Assembly (NCBI GenBank): GCA_964653285.1
Contig: CAZZEX010000084.1
Coordinates: 1-22,294, forward strand
Direction of reading: 5' to 3'
Source: CAZZEX01 sp964653285
GTDB taxonomy: Bacteria; Chloroflexota; Anaerolineae; B4-G1
DNA: 22,294 bases
Shown one piece after another: positions 7,042-13,609 of the stretch. The stretch's first letter is position 1; each line of letters begins with the position of its first letter. The notes under the pieces are model-generated. The model had not been told where the DNA came from and made no database searches. It saw only the letters and a program-made list of their open reading frames with translations. The position numbers were made by a program, and so were the translations under genes.

Positions 7042-8037
7042 ATGAACGCTAAAATCTTGGATGGACAGGCACTGGCCGAGACGATCCGAGCCGAGACCAG
7101 GAAGGAAATAGCCTCGTTTCAGGCGGAATGGGGTACTCTACCAACTCTGGCCCTGGTGCGCGCGGGCGAGGATCCGGCCTCCATCAGTTACGCGCGCATG
7201 ATCAAGCACGCCTGCGAGCGGATAGGTATCGCCTTTCAGTCCCACACCCAGCCCGCAGACGCGAGCGAGGATGAAATGGTAGAGTTGGTGCGCAGGCTGA
7301 GCGCTGATGAAGAGGTGCATGGCATCATCGTCCAGAAACCGCTGCCCGAGGGGATCAGGGATGCAGTGGTGATCGAAGCCCTTGATCCGGCCAAGGACGT
7401 GGACGGTGCCCACCCCTTGAACGCCGGGCGATTGGCCCAGGCAGCCTTCATTGACCGGCCGCAGGACGTAGGCCCCTATTTCGTGCCCTCCGCTCCGCTT
7501 GGTGGTCTGGAGATCCTGAAGCGCTACCAAATCAAGATAGACGGCCAGCAAGCAGTGATAGTGGCGGCCAGCAACCTGATAGGCAAACCTATGGCTCTTC
7601 TACTTACGCGCCACTGGGCCACGGTGACCATCTGCGATCTCCATACCAGCCCCCTGGGTGAGATAACACGTGAGGCCGACATTCTCTGCAGCGCCACAGG
7701 CGTGGCTCATCTGATCACCGCCGATATGGTCAAGCCTGGCGCTACAGTGATTGATTTCGGCTTCAGCCGCTTGGAGGGTAAGTGGGTTGGCGATGTGGAC
7801 TTCGACGCCGTCAAGGAAGTCGCCGGGGCCATCACCCCTGTGCCCGGCGGCAGTGGCCCCATAACCAATGCAATGCTCATGCGCAACGTGCTAACGGCGG
7901 CACAGCGACAAAGCCGATTCGGGATAAAGCTCGCAAGTCATGTCACTCCAGTCAAGTTCGGGCCACCAGTTTGGGCCCCAGGTGTGAAACAGCCTGCTAG
8001 AGCGAGGGTATCGGCCAGTCGACGTCACGCCACATAG
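7042..8037 (+). CDS. folD: Methylenetetrahydrofolate dehydrogenase/cyclohydrolase (copy 2, with C-terminal extension)
   Basis: A second FolD of 331 residues, starting MNAKILDGQALAETIRAE at the ATG at 7042 behind AAAGGAGG. It shares with copy 1 the SYARMIK motif (lysine shifted by one), VQKPLPEG, DPAKDVDG, PSAPLGGLEIL and ITPVPGGSGPITNAMLM. The dinucleotide-binding loop is VAASNLIGKP rather than VGRSNIVGRP, so cofactor preference may differ. The family normally ends near NVLTAAQRQ; here the frame runs about 40 residues further into arginine-rich sequence with no family resemblance, ending 3 bp before the insertion sequence at 8041. The original stop was probably lost through nearby rearrangement. 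The domain core is complete, so it may still be active. Confidence 0.92.
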   Translation: MNAKILDGQALAETIRAETRKEIASFQAEWGTLPTLALVRAGEDPASISYARMIKHACERIGIAFQSHTQPADASEDEMVELVRRLSADEEVHGIIVQKPLPEGIRDAVVIEALDPAKDVDGAHPLNAGRLAQAAFIDRPQDVGPYFVPSAPLGGLEILKRYQIKIDGQQAVIVAASNLIGKPMALLLTRHWATVTICDLHTSPLGEITREADILCSATGVAHLITADMVKPGATVIDFGFSRLEGKWVGDVDFDAVKEVAGAITPVPGGSGPITNAMLMRNVLTAAQRQSRFGIKLASHVTPVKFGPPVWAPGVKQPARARVSASRRHAT

Positions 8038-8040
8038 AAA

Positions 8041-8068
8041 GACCGCAATTCCGCAAAAGTCACCCTGT
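8041..8068 (+). repeat. Left terminal inverted repeat of the insertion sequence
   Basis: It begins GACCGCAATTCCGCAAAAGT. Its core CCGCAAAAGT and the ACCCTGT end match the reverse complement of 9849-9876. Confidence 0.85.
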
Positions 8069-9801
8069 TGATGTAGCTGCGAGAGAGAGCCATTGCCGGC
8101 GGAGTTTGTCGAATTGAGCATTGATTCGTCGAGTAGATCGAGTGTGCAATCGGAACCGCTCCCGATGTCGACGCAAACGTTGTTGTTCCTTGGCCAACTG
8201 AGATGGTGGGACTTGGCGCAAAGCGTCCAGGCACTCTGCTTCAGTGGGCGGTCTGGGCAGCAATTCCCAGGCACCGGTGCGTTGTAAGGCGCGACGGGTT
8301 TGCCCCTTCTGGCCGGTGGTACGGAGCAAGCGGCGTTGGGTGTCGCGGAAGAGACTTTCCACGCCATTGTTGGTGCGAGGCAGTCCTTCCAGGTCGTAGC
8401 AATGGAACAGGCCAGGCCAGTAGCTGGTACTGACCTTGTCCAGGTGATGACGAAAAGCGTCCAGGCGCGGTGAGACGTCCGGTAGATGCAACAGGGCATC
8501 CAGGTAGGTTCGGAGTTGTTGGGAAACTTGCTCGCCAGTGATGGGGCTGTCGGCGGGTGATTCCAAGATTTGGTCGATGTCCTGCAACCAGGCAGCTCCC
8601 TGCTGCAAGTCTCGATACTTGCTCGCGAATGGAGGCAAAGCAGTGCGAATGCCCTGGTTCAAACGGGCCATACAGGGGTCATGCCGATGATCGAGCAACT
8701 CGTCGGTCAGAGCAACGACTCCCTGTAGACGCTGATAAGTCTCGATACCGGCTAGACGGAAGGGCGGCCGCCCTTGAAGGGCGGCCGCCCTTTGAGAGTC
8801 AGCAGGTAGCGCGTGTGGCGGAGCAAGTGTGTGACGACTTCGTCGGCCAGGGCAGCGTCTGATGCCGAGGCGACAGATGATTCAGGCTTGGGAGACTCTG
8901 GCCCCGCAGTGGCAGGCGGGTCGTCAGGCAGTAGACCGGTCACTGTCAACACGTTTGACTGGGGAGCTTCGGTGGGCTTTTCAGCCCGAATCAACACTCC
9001 TACTTCTTGGCGCACGGCTTTACGAAGTTCGACCTTAAAAGCAGAATCGGCATCAGCCAAAGGCTCCGCCAGGTTCTTCAGGTAATGGGCATGGCAGAAG
9101 TGATGGCGCGCGCCGGGCAAGACGGTGGATACAGCCGGGAGCAGTCCTTTTTGCTTGTCGCTCAGGACGGCGAGAATCGGCCAAGGCAATTGACCCAACG
9201 GGTGAAGGAAAGCCTCGAAGGTGGGTTGGTCGAACCGGCTCAGCCACCCGCTGCGCAGAGTCAGGCTGGTCAGAAGTTCGCGGATGAACCACAATTGCGG
9301 TTCTCCACCTTCCGGTGCTAGACCGTCGAGGGCGATGATCAACCCGCCGTGCTGTTGAGCCGCCCGAGCCAGGCGGTCCCAGTACTTCCGTTCGTGGCAG
9401 GCTAAAAGCGGCAAATAGACCTACTGGTAGAGATAACGCACGTGAGACTCCGAAATCTGAATCCGGGATGCGAGATCGGCCCGAATATCAGCATAGATGT
9501 CTCGTCGCTCTTTACGCTGCCAGCCGATGCGGGCCACGACATCATAGCCATAGGTAGAGCCGGGGAGAGCGATTTGCTGCCCTTCCGCTGACGGAAACCG
9601 CGCGTCGTGTCCGGAACAAGTCGGGTTGGCACAGTGTCCGGGTCGGCTGGCAATGGATAGAACGCGATCCAATGTTTGCACCATCTTGTCCCAGGCCAGG
9701 TAGTTGTACATCAGCAGTGGACCTTCACAATGCGGACAAGCTGACAACTCGGGTTTGTATATGATGCGATCACTGGGGTATAATTCCTTTGGGGTTCTCA
9801 T
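8060..9801 (-). pseudogene. MULE-like transposase, disrupted by an in-frame stop and a 17-bp duplication
   Basis: The reading runs from the ATG at 9801 (AAGAGGTG upstream) as MRTPKELYPSDRIIYKPEL. It has an N-terminal zinc-finger-like region (CPHCEG, CANPTCSG), a catalytic-type D in IIALDGLAPEGG, a D in AVLSDKQKG, the C/H cluster HFCHAHYLKN and an E in NNGVESLFR, a pattern of Mutator-like DDE transposases. A TAG at 9421-9423 interrupts the frame after RYLYQ. At 8759-8792 a 17-bp unit is duplicated, shifting the frame after TLKGRPPF; removing one unit restores RLAGIETYQRL and the rest of the protein. Restored length is about 575 residues. I cannot name the IS family with confidence. Confidence 0.85.
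8759..8792. repeat. Two tandem copies of a 17-bp palindrome-containing unit
   Basis: GAAGGGCGGCCGCCCTT occurs at 8759-8775 and again at 8776-8792. Each unit holds a 16-bp perfect palindrome around GCGGCCGC. The duplication is the exact cause of the transposase frameshift, since deleting one unit rejoins the two frames. Confidence 0.92.
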
Positions 9802-9848
9802 AGGCACCTCTTGGTTGGAGTTTGTGCCCATGATACCCCATTTCTGTT

Positions 9849-9876
9849 ACAGGGTTACTTTTGCGGTACTGCGGCC
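9849..9876 (-). repeat. Right terminal inverted repeat of the insertion sequence
   Basis: Read on the minus strand it begins GGCCGCAGTACCGCAAAAGT and matches 8041-8068 at 24 of 28 positions. The next base on the plus strand starts the AAAGACAACTGG of the truncated ISKra4-type gene. Confidence 0.85.
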
Positions 9877-10518
9877 AAAGACAACTGGCGCTTGTTGAAT
9901 GAAGTTGACCAAGCCTGCGGCCCGCCACCTCAACCCAGTGTCGAAATTGTGGACTTCTGCCATGCTTGTGACCACTTGAAAGAGGGCTGTGATGCTGCCT
10001 GGGGTGAAAGTACCCCCCGCAGCAAAGCCGAATTTGAGCGACTGAAAACGTTGCTCAAAGAAGATGATGATGGCGCCGAGCGCGTCATTCGCGTGTTGAA
10101 GTATCATCGCGGCCGAGCGCAGGGACGCAAACGAGAACGATTGGAGACCCAGTTGACGTACTTTCGCAACCAGCGACATCGTATGCACTACGCCGAATAC
10201 ATCCGCCAAGGCCTGCCCATTGCCAGTGGCGTAATGGAAGCTTCCTGCAAAACACTGGTCACTCAACGCTTGAAGCAATCGGGTATGGCTTGGACCCAGG
10301 CCGGCGGACAGCCTATCTTGACCTTGCGCAGCTTGATCCAGAGTGACCGTTGGCAGCCTGCTTGGGAATTGCTTCGTGCTGACTTCCGCAAGACTGTCAC
10401 GGTGTGTGATACGCACCCAACCTTGCCCTGCGTGGTCCCACGAGAACAGACTTTTGTCCAGTATCCAATCGTGATGCTTAATCATTTTGATTGCGCCGCC
10501 ATTCCTGTGGTGGCATAG
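9877..10518 (+). pseudogene. ISKra4-type transposase, C-terminal fragment
   Basis: The open frame reads KDNWRLLNEVDQ, then IVDFCHACDHLKEG, YFRNQRHRMHYAEYIRQGLP, IASGVMEASCKTLVTQRLK and GGQPILTLRSLIQSDRW. These are the C-terminal catalytic motifs of ISKra4-family transposases (final acidic residue in GVMEASCKT). The N-terminal half, with its earlier catalytic aspartates, is missing: the frame is cut at the right end of the insertion sequence, and no remnant is recognisable on the other side (7910-8040). The last 20-30 residues are probably read-through beyond the original end. Confidence 0.8.
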
Positions 10519-10937
10519 ATTCGAACATTTGTGCTCACAATTTGGGAGATGCACCCATGACACAATGCGGGATGGTTCCCTATTCTGTGAACAGGCCAGG
10601 GATATTTGCGGCTTCGGTGGGCATGCAGCGCAGAAAAAGTCCGGTGCGCTGACCTGGGCACGGGGTCCTGAACCACGAAACACGCGAAAGGGCACGAAAA
10701 GCGCGAAAGGCTTTCGCGACTTTCGTGGTCCAAACGCCCTCGCCGCTTGTGGGTCATAGCAACGGTAGGTTTGTCTTTCTGGACTAGAACGGACCGGACA
10801 AAGACTGTGATCCCGCAAACATCTCGTGCCATATCACAGCGGGGGGAACCGTCTCCACAATGCCCATAAAACACCATCTTATTTTCCATCACGTGAGCGC
10901 AAACCGCGCCTACACACTCATAGAGAAGGAGTTTAAA
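10519..10937. other. Gene-poor, repeat-containing stretch
   Basis: No convincing gene is seen in these 419 bp. The stretch holds a CGAAA-rich interrupted palindrome at 10673-10728 and no promoter I can support, although the exported-protein gene at 10938 must have one here or farther upstream. Part of it is probably decayed transposon flank. Confidence 0.5.
10673..10728. repeat. CGAAA-rich palindromic repeat
   Basis: Outer arms CCACGAAA and TTTCGTGG enclose repeated (C)GCGAAAG-type units and an inner palindrome, CGCGAAAG-G-CTTTCGCG, near 10702-10718. This type of CACGAAA repeat is a common decayed intergenic repeat in several bacterial groups (from memory). Confidence 0.6.
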
Positions 10938-12080
10938 ATGAACACACGAAAAATTTCAATCCGACCCAGGTTAGCCCGGCTGGGACTATCGTTCGCGCTG
11001 GCATTGGCCCTCGCGCTGCTGACTTGGCTGGTCGTTCTCGCCGCCTACATACGCATTGAGGGCGATCCTATAGACATTGAGGCCGAGAATGACGGCCAAA
11101 TGGGCGTGTGGTACAATAACACCCAGCAGTATTTTGGCCAATACGCTAAAGGCTCGTTTCTATTCTTGAACGGCACCAGCCTGGACTTCGATTTTGGCGA
11201 CGCTCCTGCCAAGACTTGCAACGCCACTTACCAATTTACCCCGGTGACCCACACGTTGCTCACCACCGGCACCATCCGCACTGTCTTTGACGCCGGGAGT
11301 TATGCGCGGATCATGCAAACCGTCGAATACGTCAACGGGGAAGACTTTTACAAAATCACCTGGCGTATCGTCAACACCAGCACCCAGACCTTTACGGACA
11401 CGCGCTTCATACACGGCGGCGACACCTACTTTGGCGGAGACGATAGAGCCAGAGGCCGCTGGAATGAGAGTGCGAGGATGATCTACCAGTACAACCCAGA
11501 CCGGGCCGACGTCAGCGGGATTATGGGATTGTACGGCGCCGACACATCGCCGCCGGCCCACTACTACGAAGGCCAGTTTTCCAGCAACTGGGATGAAATG
11601 TGTAGCGGGCGGCTTTCGGATTCCTTTAACACGAACAACATAGACTCCGGCTACAGCCTCGAGTGGGACCGCGCCTCGCTGGCCCCTGGCGAAGAGTGGG
11701 TGATCGTGGCCTACGAGAAATGGACCCCTGCAAGCCTGGTTCAGGTGATCGCCCCGGCCGGACAATCCGGAAGCCCGGAGGACGATTTTGAGTACCCCTT
11801 CACCATCCTGAACCTGCAAGATAGTCAAGACACCTTCAGCGTGACCGCCGCCTCTTCTCTAAACTGGGACGTTTCGATACAGGGCAGCAACCCGATCACC
11901 GTGGCGGCAGGTGACACCGAGCTGGTCACCGTCACCGTAAGTCCCAACGGAGCGTGCGGGCGCGACACCCTCGTCTTGACGGCCACCTCGACCACCTCGC
12001 CTACGGTCACCAACTTTGACAGCCTGGCGACGACCGTCGAAGGGCACAAGATCTACCTGCCGCTCGTCCTGAGGGAATGA
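10938..12080 (+). CDS. Exported protein with C-terminal YLPLVLR tail
   Basis: A 380-residue protein starting at the ATG at 10938 behind GAAGGAG. A basic N-terminus and hydrophobic stretch (LGLSFALALALALLTWLVVLAA, about residues 15-37) form a signal peptide or signal anchor. The middle is rich in aromatic, Asn and Asp residues (VEYVNGEDFYKITWRIVNTS; FIHGGDTYFGGDD), as in beta-sandwich surface domains. Residues about 270-365 resemble an NPCBM/CARDB-like or Ig-like domain (FTILNLQDSQDTFSVTA, SLNWDVSIQG, VTVTVSP). The end, HKIYLPLVLRE, matches the VYLPLIMRS end of the protein at 18711-21361. Function is unknown; cell-surface or secreted. A strong terminator follows. Confidence 0.85.
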   Translation: MNTRKISIRPRLARLGLSFALALALALLTWLVVLAAYIRIEGDPIDIEAENDGQMGVWYNNTQQYFGQYAKGSFLFLNGTSLDFDFGDAPAKTCNATYQFTPVTHTLLTTGTIRTVFDAGSYARIMQTVEYVNGEDFYKITWRIVNTSTQTFTDTRFIHGGDTYFGGDDRARGRWNESARMIYQYNPDRADVSGIMGLYGADTSPPAHYYEGQFSSNWDEMCSGRLSDSFNTNNIDSGYSLEWDRASLAPGEEWVIVAYEKWTPASLVQVIAPAGQSGSPEDDFEYPFTILNLQDSQDTFSVTAASSLNWDVSIQGSNPITVAAGDTELVTVTVSPNGACGRDTLVLTATSTTSPTVTNFDSLATTVEGHKIYLPLVLRE

Positions 12081-12114
12081 GGGCTGGTAATGCCCAACGG
12101 CTAACTTCCCAACG

Positions 12115-12164
12115 CAACAGCCCCCTGGCCTGTTTCATTCGGGCCAGGGGGCTGTTGTGGTTTT
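12115..12164 (+). terminator. Intrinsic terminator of the exported-protein gene
   Basis: A perfect 16-bp inverted repeat (CAACAGCCCCCTGGCC at 12115-12130 and its complement at 12142-12157) with a 10-nt loop is followed by TGGTTTTA. It lies 35 bp after the stop codon. A near-copy of the stem and loop lies at 12690-12726. Confidence 0.8.
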
Positions 12165-12276
12165 ACCACGCTATTTGCCCGCGCCCAGGGGATCGCCAGA
12201 TCGTATCTGCGCCCCGGTTGCAGAACTACACAACGACCGGTACGGCGGTTTGAGTAGTTTGAGCAAAGGAAGGAAA

Positions 12277-12352
12277 ATGAACAACGAACCAACGGTCGAG
12301 CACTTGACACAGCACGTAACTTGTGGCATAGTGCGTCGTGGGACTTGGTAGA
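12277..12352 (+). repeat. Promoter cassette, copy A
   Basis: About 76 bp beginning ATGAACAACGAACCAAC and ending GTGGGACTTGGTAGA. It is clearly related to 13524-13600, with mostly scattered substitutions and one indel, and contains the promoter at 12304-12332. Confidence 0.8.
12304..12332 (+). promoter_or_regulatory. Promoter in front of the CYTH remnant
   Basis: TTGACA (6/6), a 17-bp spacer and CATAGT (4/6), preceded by TGTGG. The start site would be near 12339, on top of the GTG at 12338 that opens the CYTH fragment, so a nearly leaderless message is possible. Confidence 0.65.
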
Positions 12353-12529
12353 ATTGAAGCCAAGTTCGCCGTCTCCGAGGTGAAAACCTTCCAACGCTTG
12401 CAGGCGGCCAACCACCTGGCCGGGTTTGCGCTACCGGCGCACCAGGTCAAACAGATGCGGGATACCTACCTGGATACGGCCGACTGGCTGATCCTGACCG
12501 CCGGCGAGAGCAGCAAGAAGGAGCATTGA
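12338..12529 (+). pseudogene. CYTH (triphosphate tunnel metalloenzyme) domain, N-terminal remnant
   Basis: The 63-residue frame begins at a GTG and reads GRIEAKFAVSEVKTFQRLQ, AANHLAGFALPA and KQMRDTYLDTADWLILTAG. The opening ExEAKF pattern and the DTYLDT strand are signatures of CYTH domains, which bind triphosphates (adenylate cyclase CyaB and thiamine-triphosphatase relatives). A complete domain needs about 180 residues; here the frame stops after SSKKEH, and no continuation appears downstream, so the gene is truncated. A palindromic repeat pair begins 12 bp after the stop. Confidence 0.7.
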
Positions 12530-12540
12530 TCACCCTCTTA

Positions 12541-12637
12541 AGACCTCGGAGGTCTCCATAGGGCCTTTCTCAGGCTCAAGAACCGCTCCAGCCGACGCAC
12601 TTGGTCAAGGAAGACACTGCCTGGACCTCCGAGGTCT
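12541..12637. repeat. 97-bp segment bounded by inverted GACCTC/GAGGTC palindromes
   Basis: AGACCTCGGAGGTCT at 12541-12555 and GGACCTCCGAGGTCT at 12623-12637 are each short palindromes, and together they form terminal inverted repeats matching at 14 of 15 positions. There is no ORF inside. A small non-autonomous element is possible. Confidence 0.5.
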
Positions 12638-12689
12638 GCCTCTCCCAGTCGTCAGGAACAACCACTCATGGTTGTGGCGCAGGCGCGGA

Positions 12690-12726
12690 AGCCCCCTGGC
12701 CTGTTTCGTTTCGAGGCCAGGGGGCT
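12690..12726. repeat. Second copy of the GCCCCCTGGCC hairpin
   Basis: AGCCCCCTGGCC and GGCCAGGGGGCT (12-bp arms) flank a loop beginning TGTTTCGTT, nearly the loop of the terminator at 12115-12164. No T-run follows on the plus strand, so it is listed as a repeat. Confidence 0.7.
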
Positions 12727-12780
12727 GCTATTCCAAACCAAGGCCCCTATCATTCAGAACCCGATCAAGTAGAATGCTCC

Positions 12781-13053
12781 CTATACAGCGATAGCAATTT
12801 GACGAGGCGTAATCGGCGGGCGCACGACCTTCTTGGCATAACTTTCCACGTCCTCAGTGACACGATCCACCAGCCGGTTGACGTTCTCCGCTACATACCC
12901 ATCTACAAATTCTTGTCCACAATTGGGGCATACCTTGGCTGGCACGTTGCTTACCGTGACTCGCGTGTCACGCAACTCGAAGACCATCTCTATCAACCCA
13001 TCCTCAACCTGCTGACCACACTCCGGGCATTTGAAGCACACGTTTACATTCAT
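12781..13053 (-). CDS. YgiT-type zinc-finger protein, probable antitoxin
   Basis: A 90-residue protein with two zinc-binding CxxC pairs (C9-P-E-C12 and C42-P-N-C45) within CPECGQQV and VCPNCGQEFVDG. This is the YgiT/MqsA-type N-terminal zinc finger. The tail PPITPRQIAIAV is short, and there is no full helix-turn-helix domain as in MqsA. The ATG at 13053 overlaps the upstream stop by 4 nt (ATGA), with AAGGGGAG inside the end of the upstream gene. The pair has the toxin-first order common for YgiT-associated modules. It likely binds and neutralises the DUF4258 protein and represses the operon (inferred from known families). Confidence 0.85.
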   Translation of the reverse strand: MNVNVCFKCPECGQQVEDGLIEMVFELRDTRVTVSNVPAKVCPNCGQEFVDGYVAENVNRLVDRVTEDVESYAKKVVRPPITPRQIAIAV

Positions 13054-13367
13054 TTGCGTCTCCCCTTCCTGCGTATTCTAAAACTGATCCATAGCCTGTC
13101 GTCTGGAATGTAGACGGTAATGATCAGTAGCACACTGGCCTGTGAGTAATCACAGACGACGTGCAGTGGCGTTTCATGGGGAAGCATTGCAAAGACGAGG
13201 ACCCTCTGACGATCAGGGTACTCTTCAATCACCTCACCGGTCAAGATCGCGTGGACGGCATCCTCCGGCGTAACTCCATCCTTCTTTGCCTTGATCAGTG
13301 CGTGGGTGTAGAAGAAGTACTTTCCCTCAAGTACCAACCTGCGCATCTCGTCGAGATCCACTGACAT
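13050..13367 (-). CDS. DUF4258 protein, probable toxin of a toxin-antitoxin pair
   Basis: A protein of 105 residues from the ATG at 13367, which has GTGGAGG upstream; the open frame reaches 13418 but the earlier part is unconserved. Motifs are YFFYTHALIKAKKDGVTPED, AILTGEVIEEYPD, RVLVFAMLPHETPLHVVCDY and IITVYIPDDRLW. These match DUF4258, a small RelE/ParE-like fold. Its partner is the overlapping YgiT-type gene. Such pairs are typically mobile and frequent near rearranged DNA, as here. The target, probably mRNA or the ribosome, is not shown by the sequence. Confidence 0.82.
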   Translation of the reverse strand: MSVDLDEMRRLVLEGKYFFYTHALIKAKKDGVTPEDAVHAILTGEVIEEYPDRQRVLVFAMLPHETPLHVVCDYSQASVLLIITVYIPDDRLWISFRIRRKGRRK

Positions 13368-13407
13368 TGCCTCCACGATGAGACCACACCTTTCACAACC
13401 ACGCTGT

Positions 13408-13435
13408 ATTGTACTCAATTGCTTCCAAAAGGCAA
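13408..13435 (-). promoter_or_regulatory. Promoter of the toxin-antitoxin pair
   Basis: On the minus strand there is TTGCCT (4/6), a 16-bp spacer and TACAAT (5/6) at 13413-13408. The start would be near 13401, about 34 nt before the ATG at 13367. Confidence 0.5.
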
Positions 13436-13523
13436 GACCCCGGACGATCGAGAAAACACAATTGCGGCACAGACCCGAGAGCCCCTCGGTTTGTCAAAGA
13501 CAGCGGCAGTGAACGCCCCACCA

Positions 13524-13600
13524 ATGAACCAACGAACCAACAGTCAGGAACTTGACACAACGCGTGACCTGTGGCATAGTCCATTGTGGGACCTGGTAGA
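13524..13600 (+). repeat. Promoter cassette, copy B
   Basis: It begins ATGAACCAACGAACCAAC and ends GTGGGACCTGGTAGA, corresponding base for base to copy A at 12277-12352. It contains the promoter of the PyrK-like gene. Confidence 0.8.
13552..13580 (+). promoter_or_regulatory. Promoter of the PyrK/PyrD-like operon
   Basis: TTGACA (6/6), a 17-bp spacer and CATAGT (4/6), preceded by TGTGG. The start site would be near 13587, about 23 nt before the ATG at 13610. Confidence 0.65.
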
Positions 13601-13609
13601 TTGGTAGGG

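Larger units (their letters stand above)
8041..9876 (-). mobile_element. Insertion sequence with 28-bp terminal inverted repeats and a MULE-like transposase
   Basis: A 1836-bp element bounded by imperfect inverted repeats at 8041-8068 and 9849-9876 (24 of 28 positions match). It carries one transposase gene on the minus strand whose stop codon lies inside the left repeat. Flanks share only AAA at both ends, so there is no convincing long target duplication. The right end abuts a 5'-truncated ISKra4-type transposase, and the left end lies just behind folD2. The transposase is broken twice, so the copy is non-autonomous as read. Confidence 0.85.

Noticed and set aside
7891..8499. A 202-codon minus-strand frame crossing the insertion-sequence border
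   Set aside because: It is out of phase with the transposase motifs and crosses the terminal repeat; a shadow of the transposase gene.
8759..8792. Tandem palindromes as a miniature CRISPR array or site-specific recombination site
   Set aside because: Only two units without spacers, and the repeat is precisely explained as a duplication of coding sequence in the transposase.
12690..12726. Second intrinsic terminator
   Set aside because: The stem is strong but no T-run follows on the plus strand, and the only plus-strand gene upstream is the dead CYTH fragment; treated as a repeat copy.
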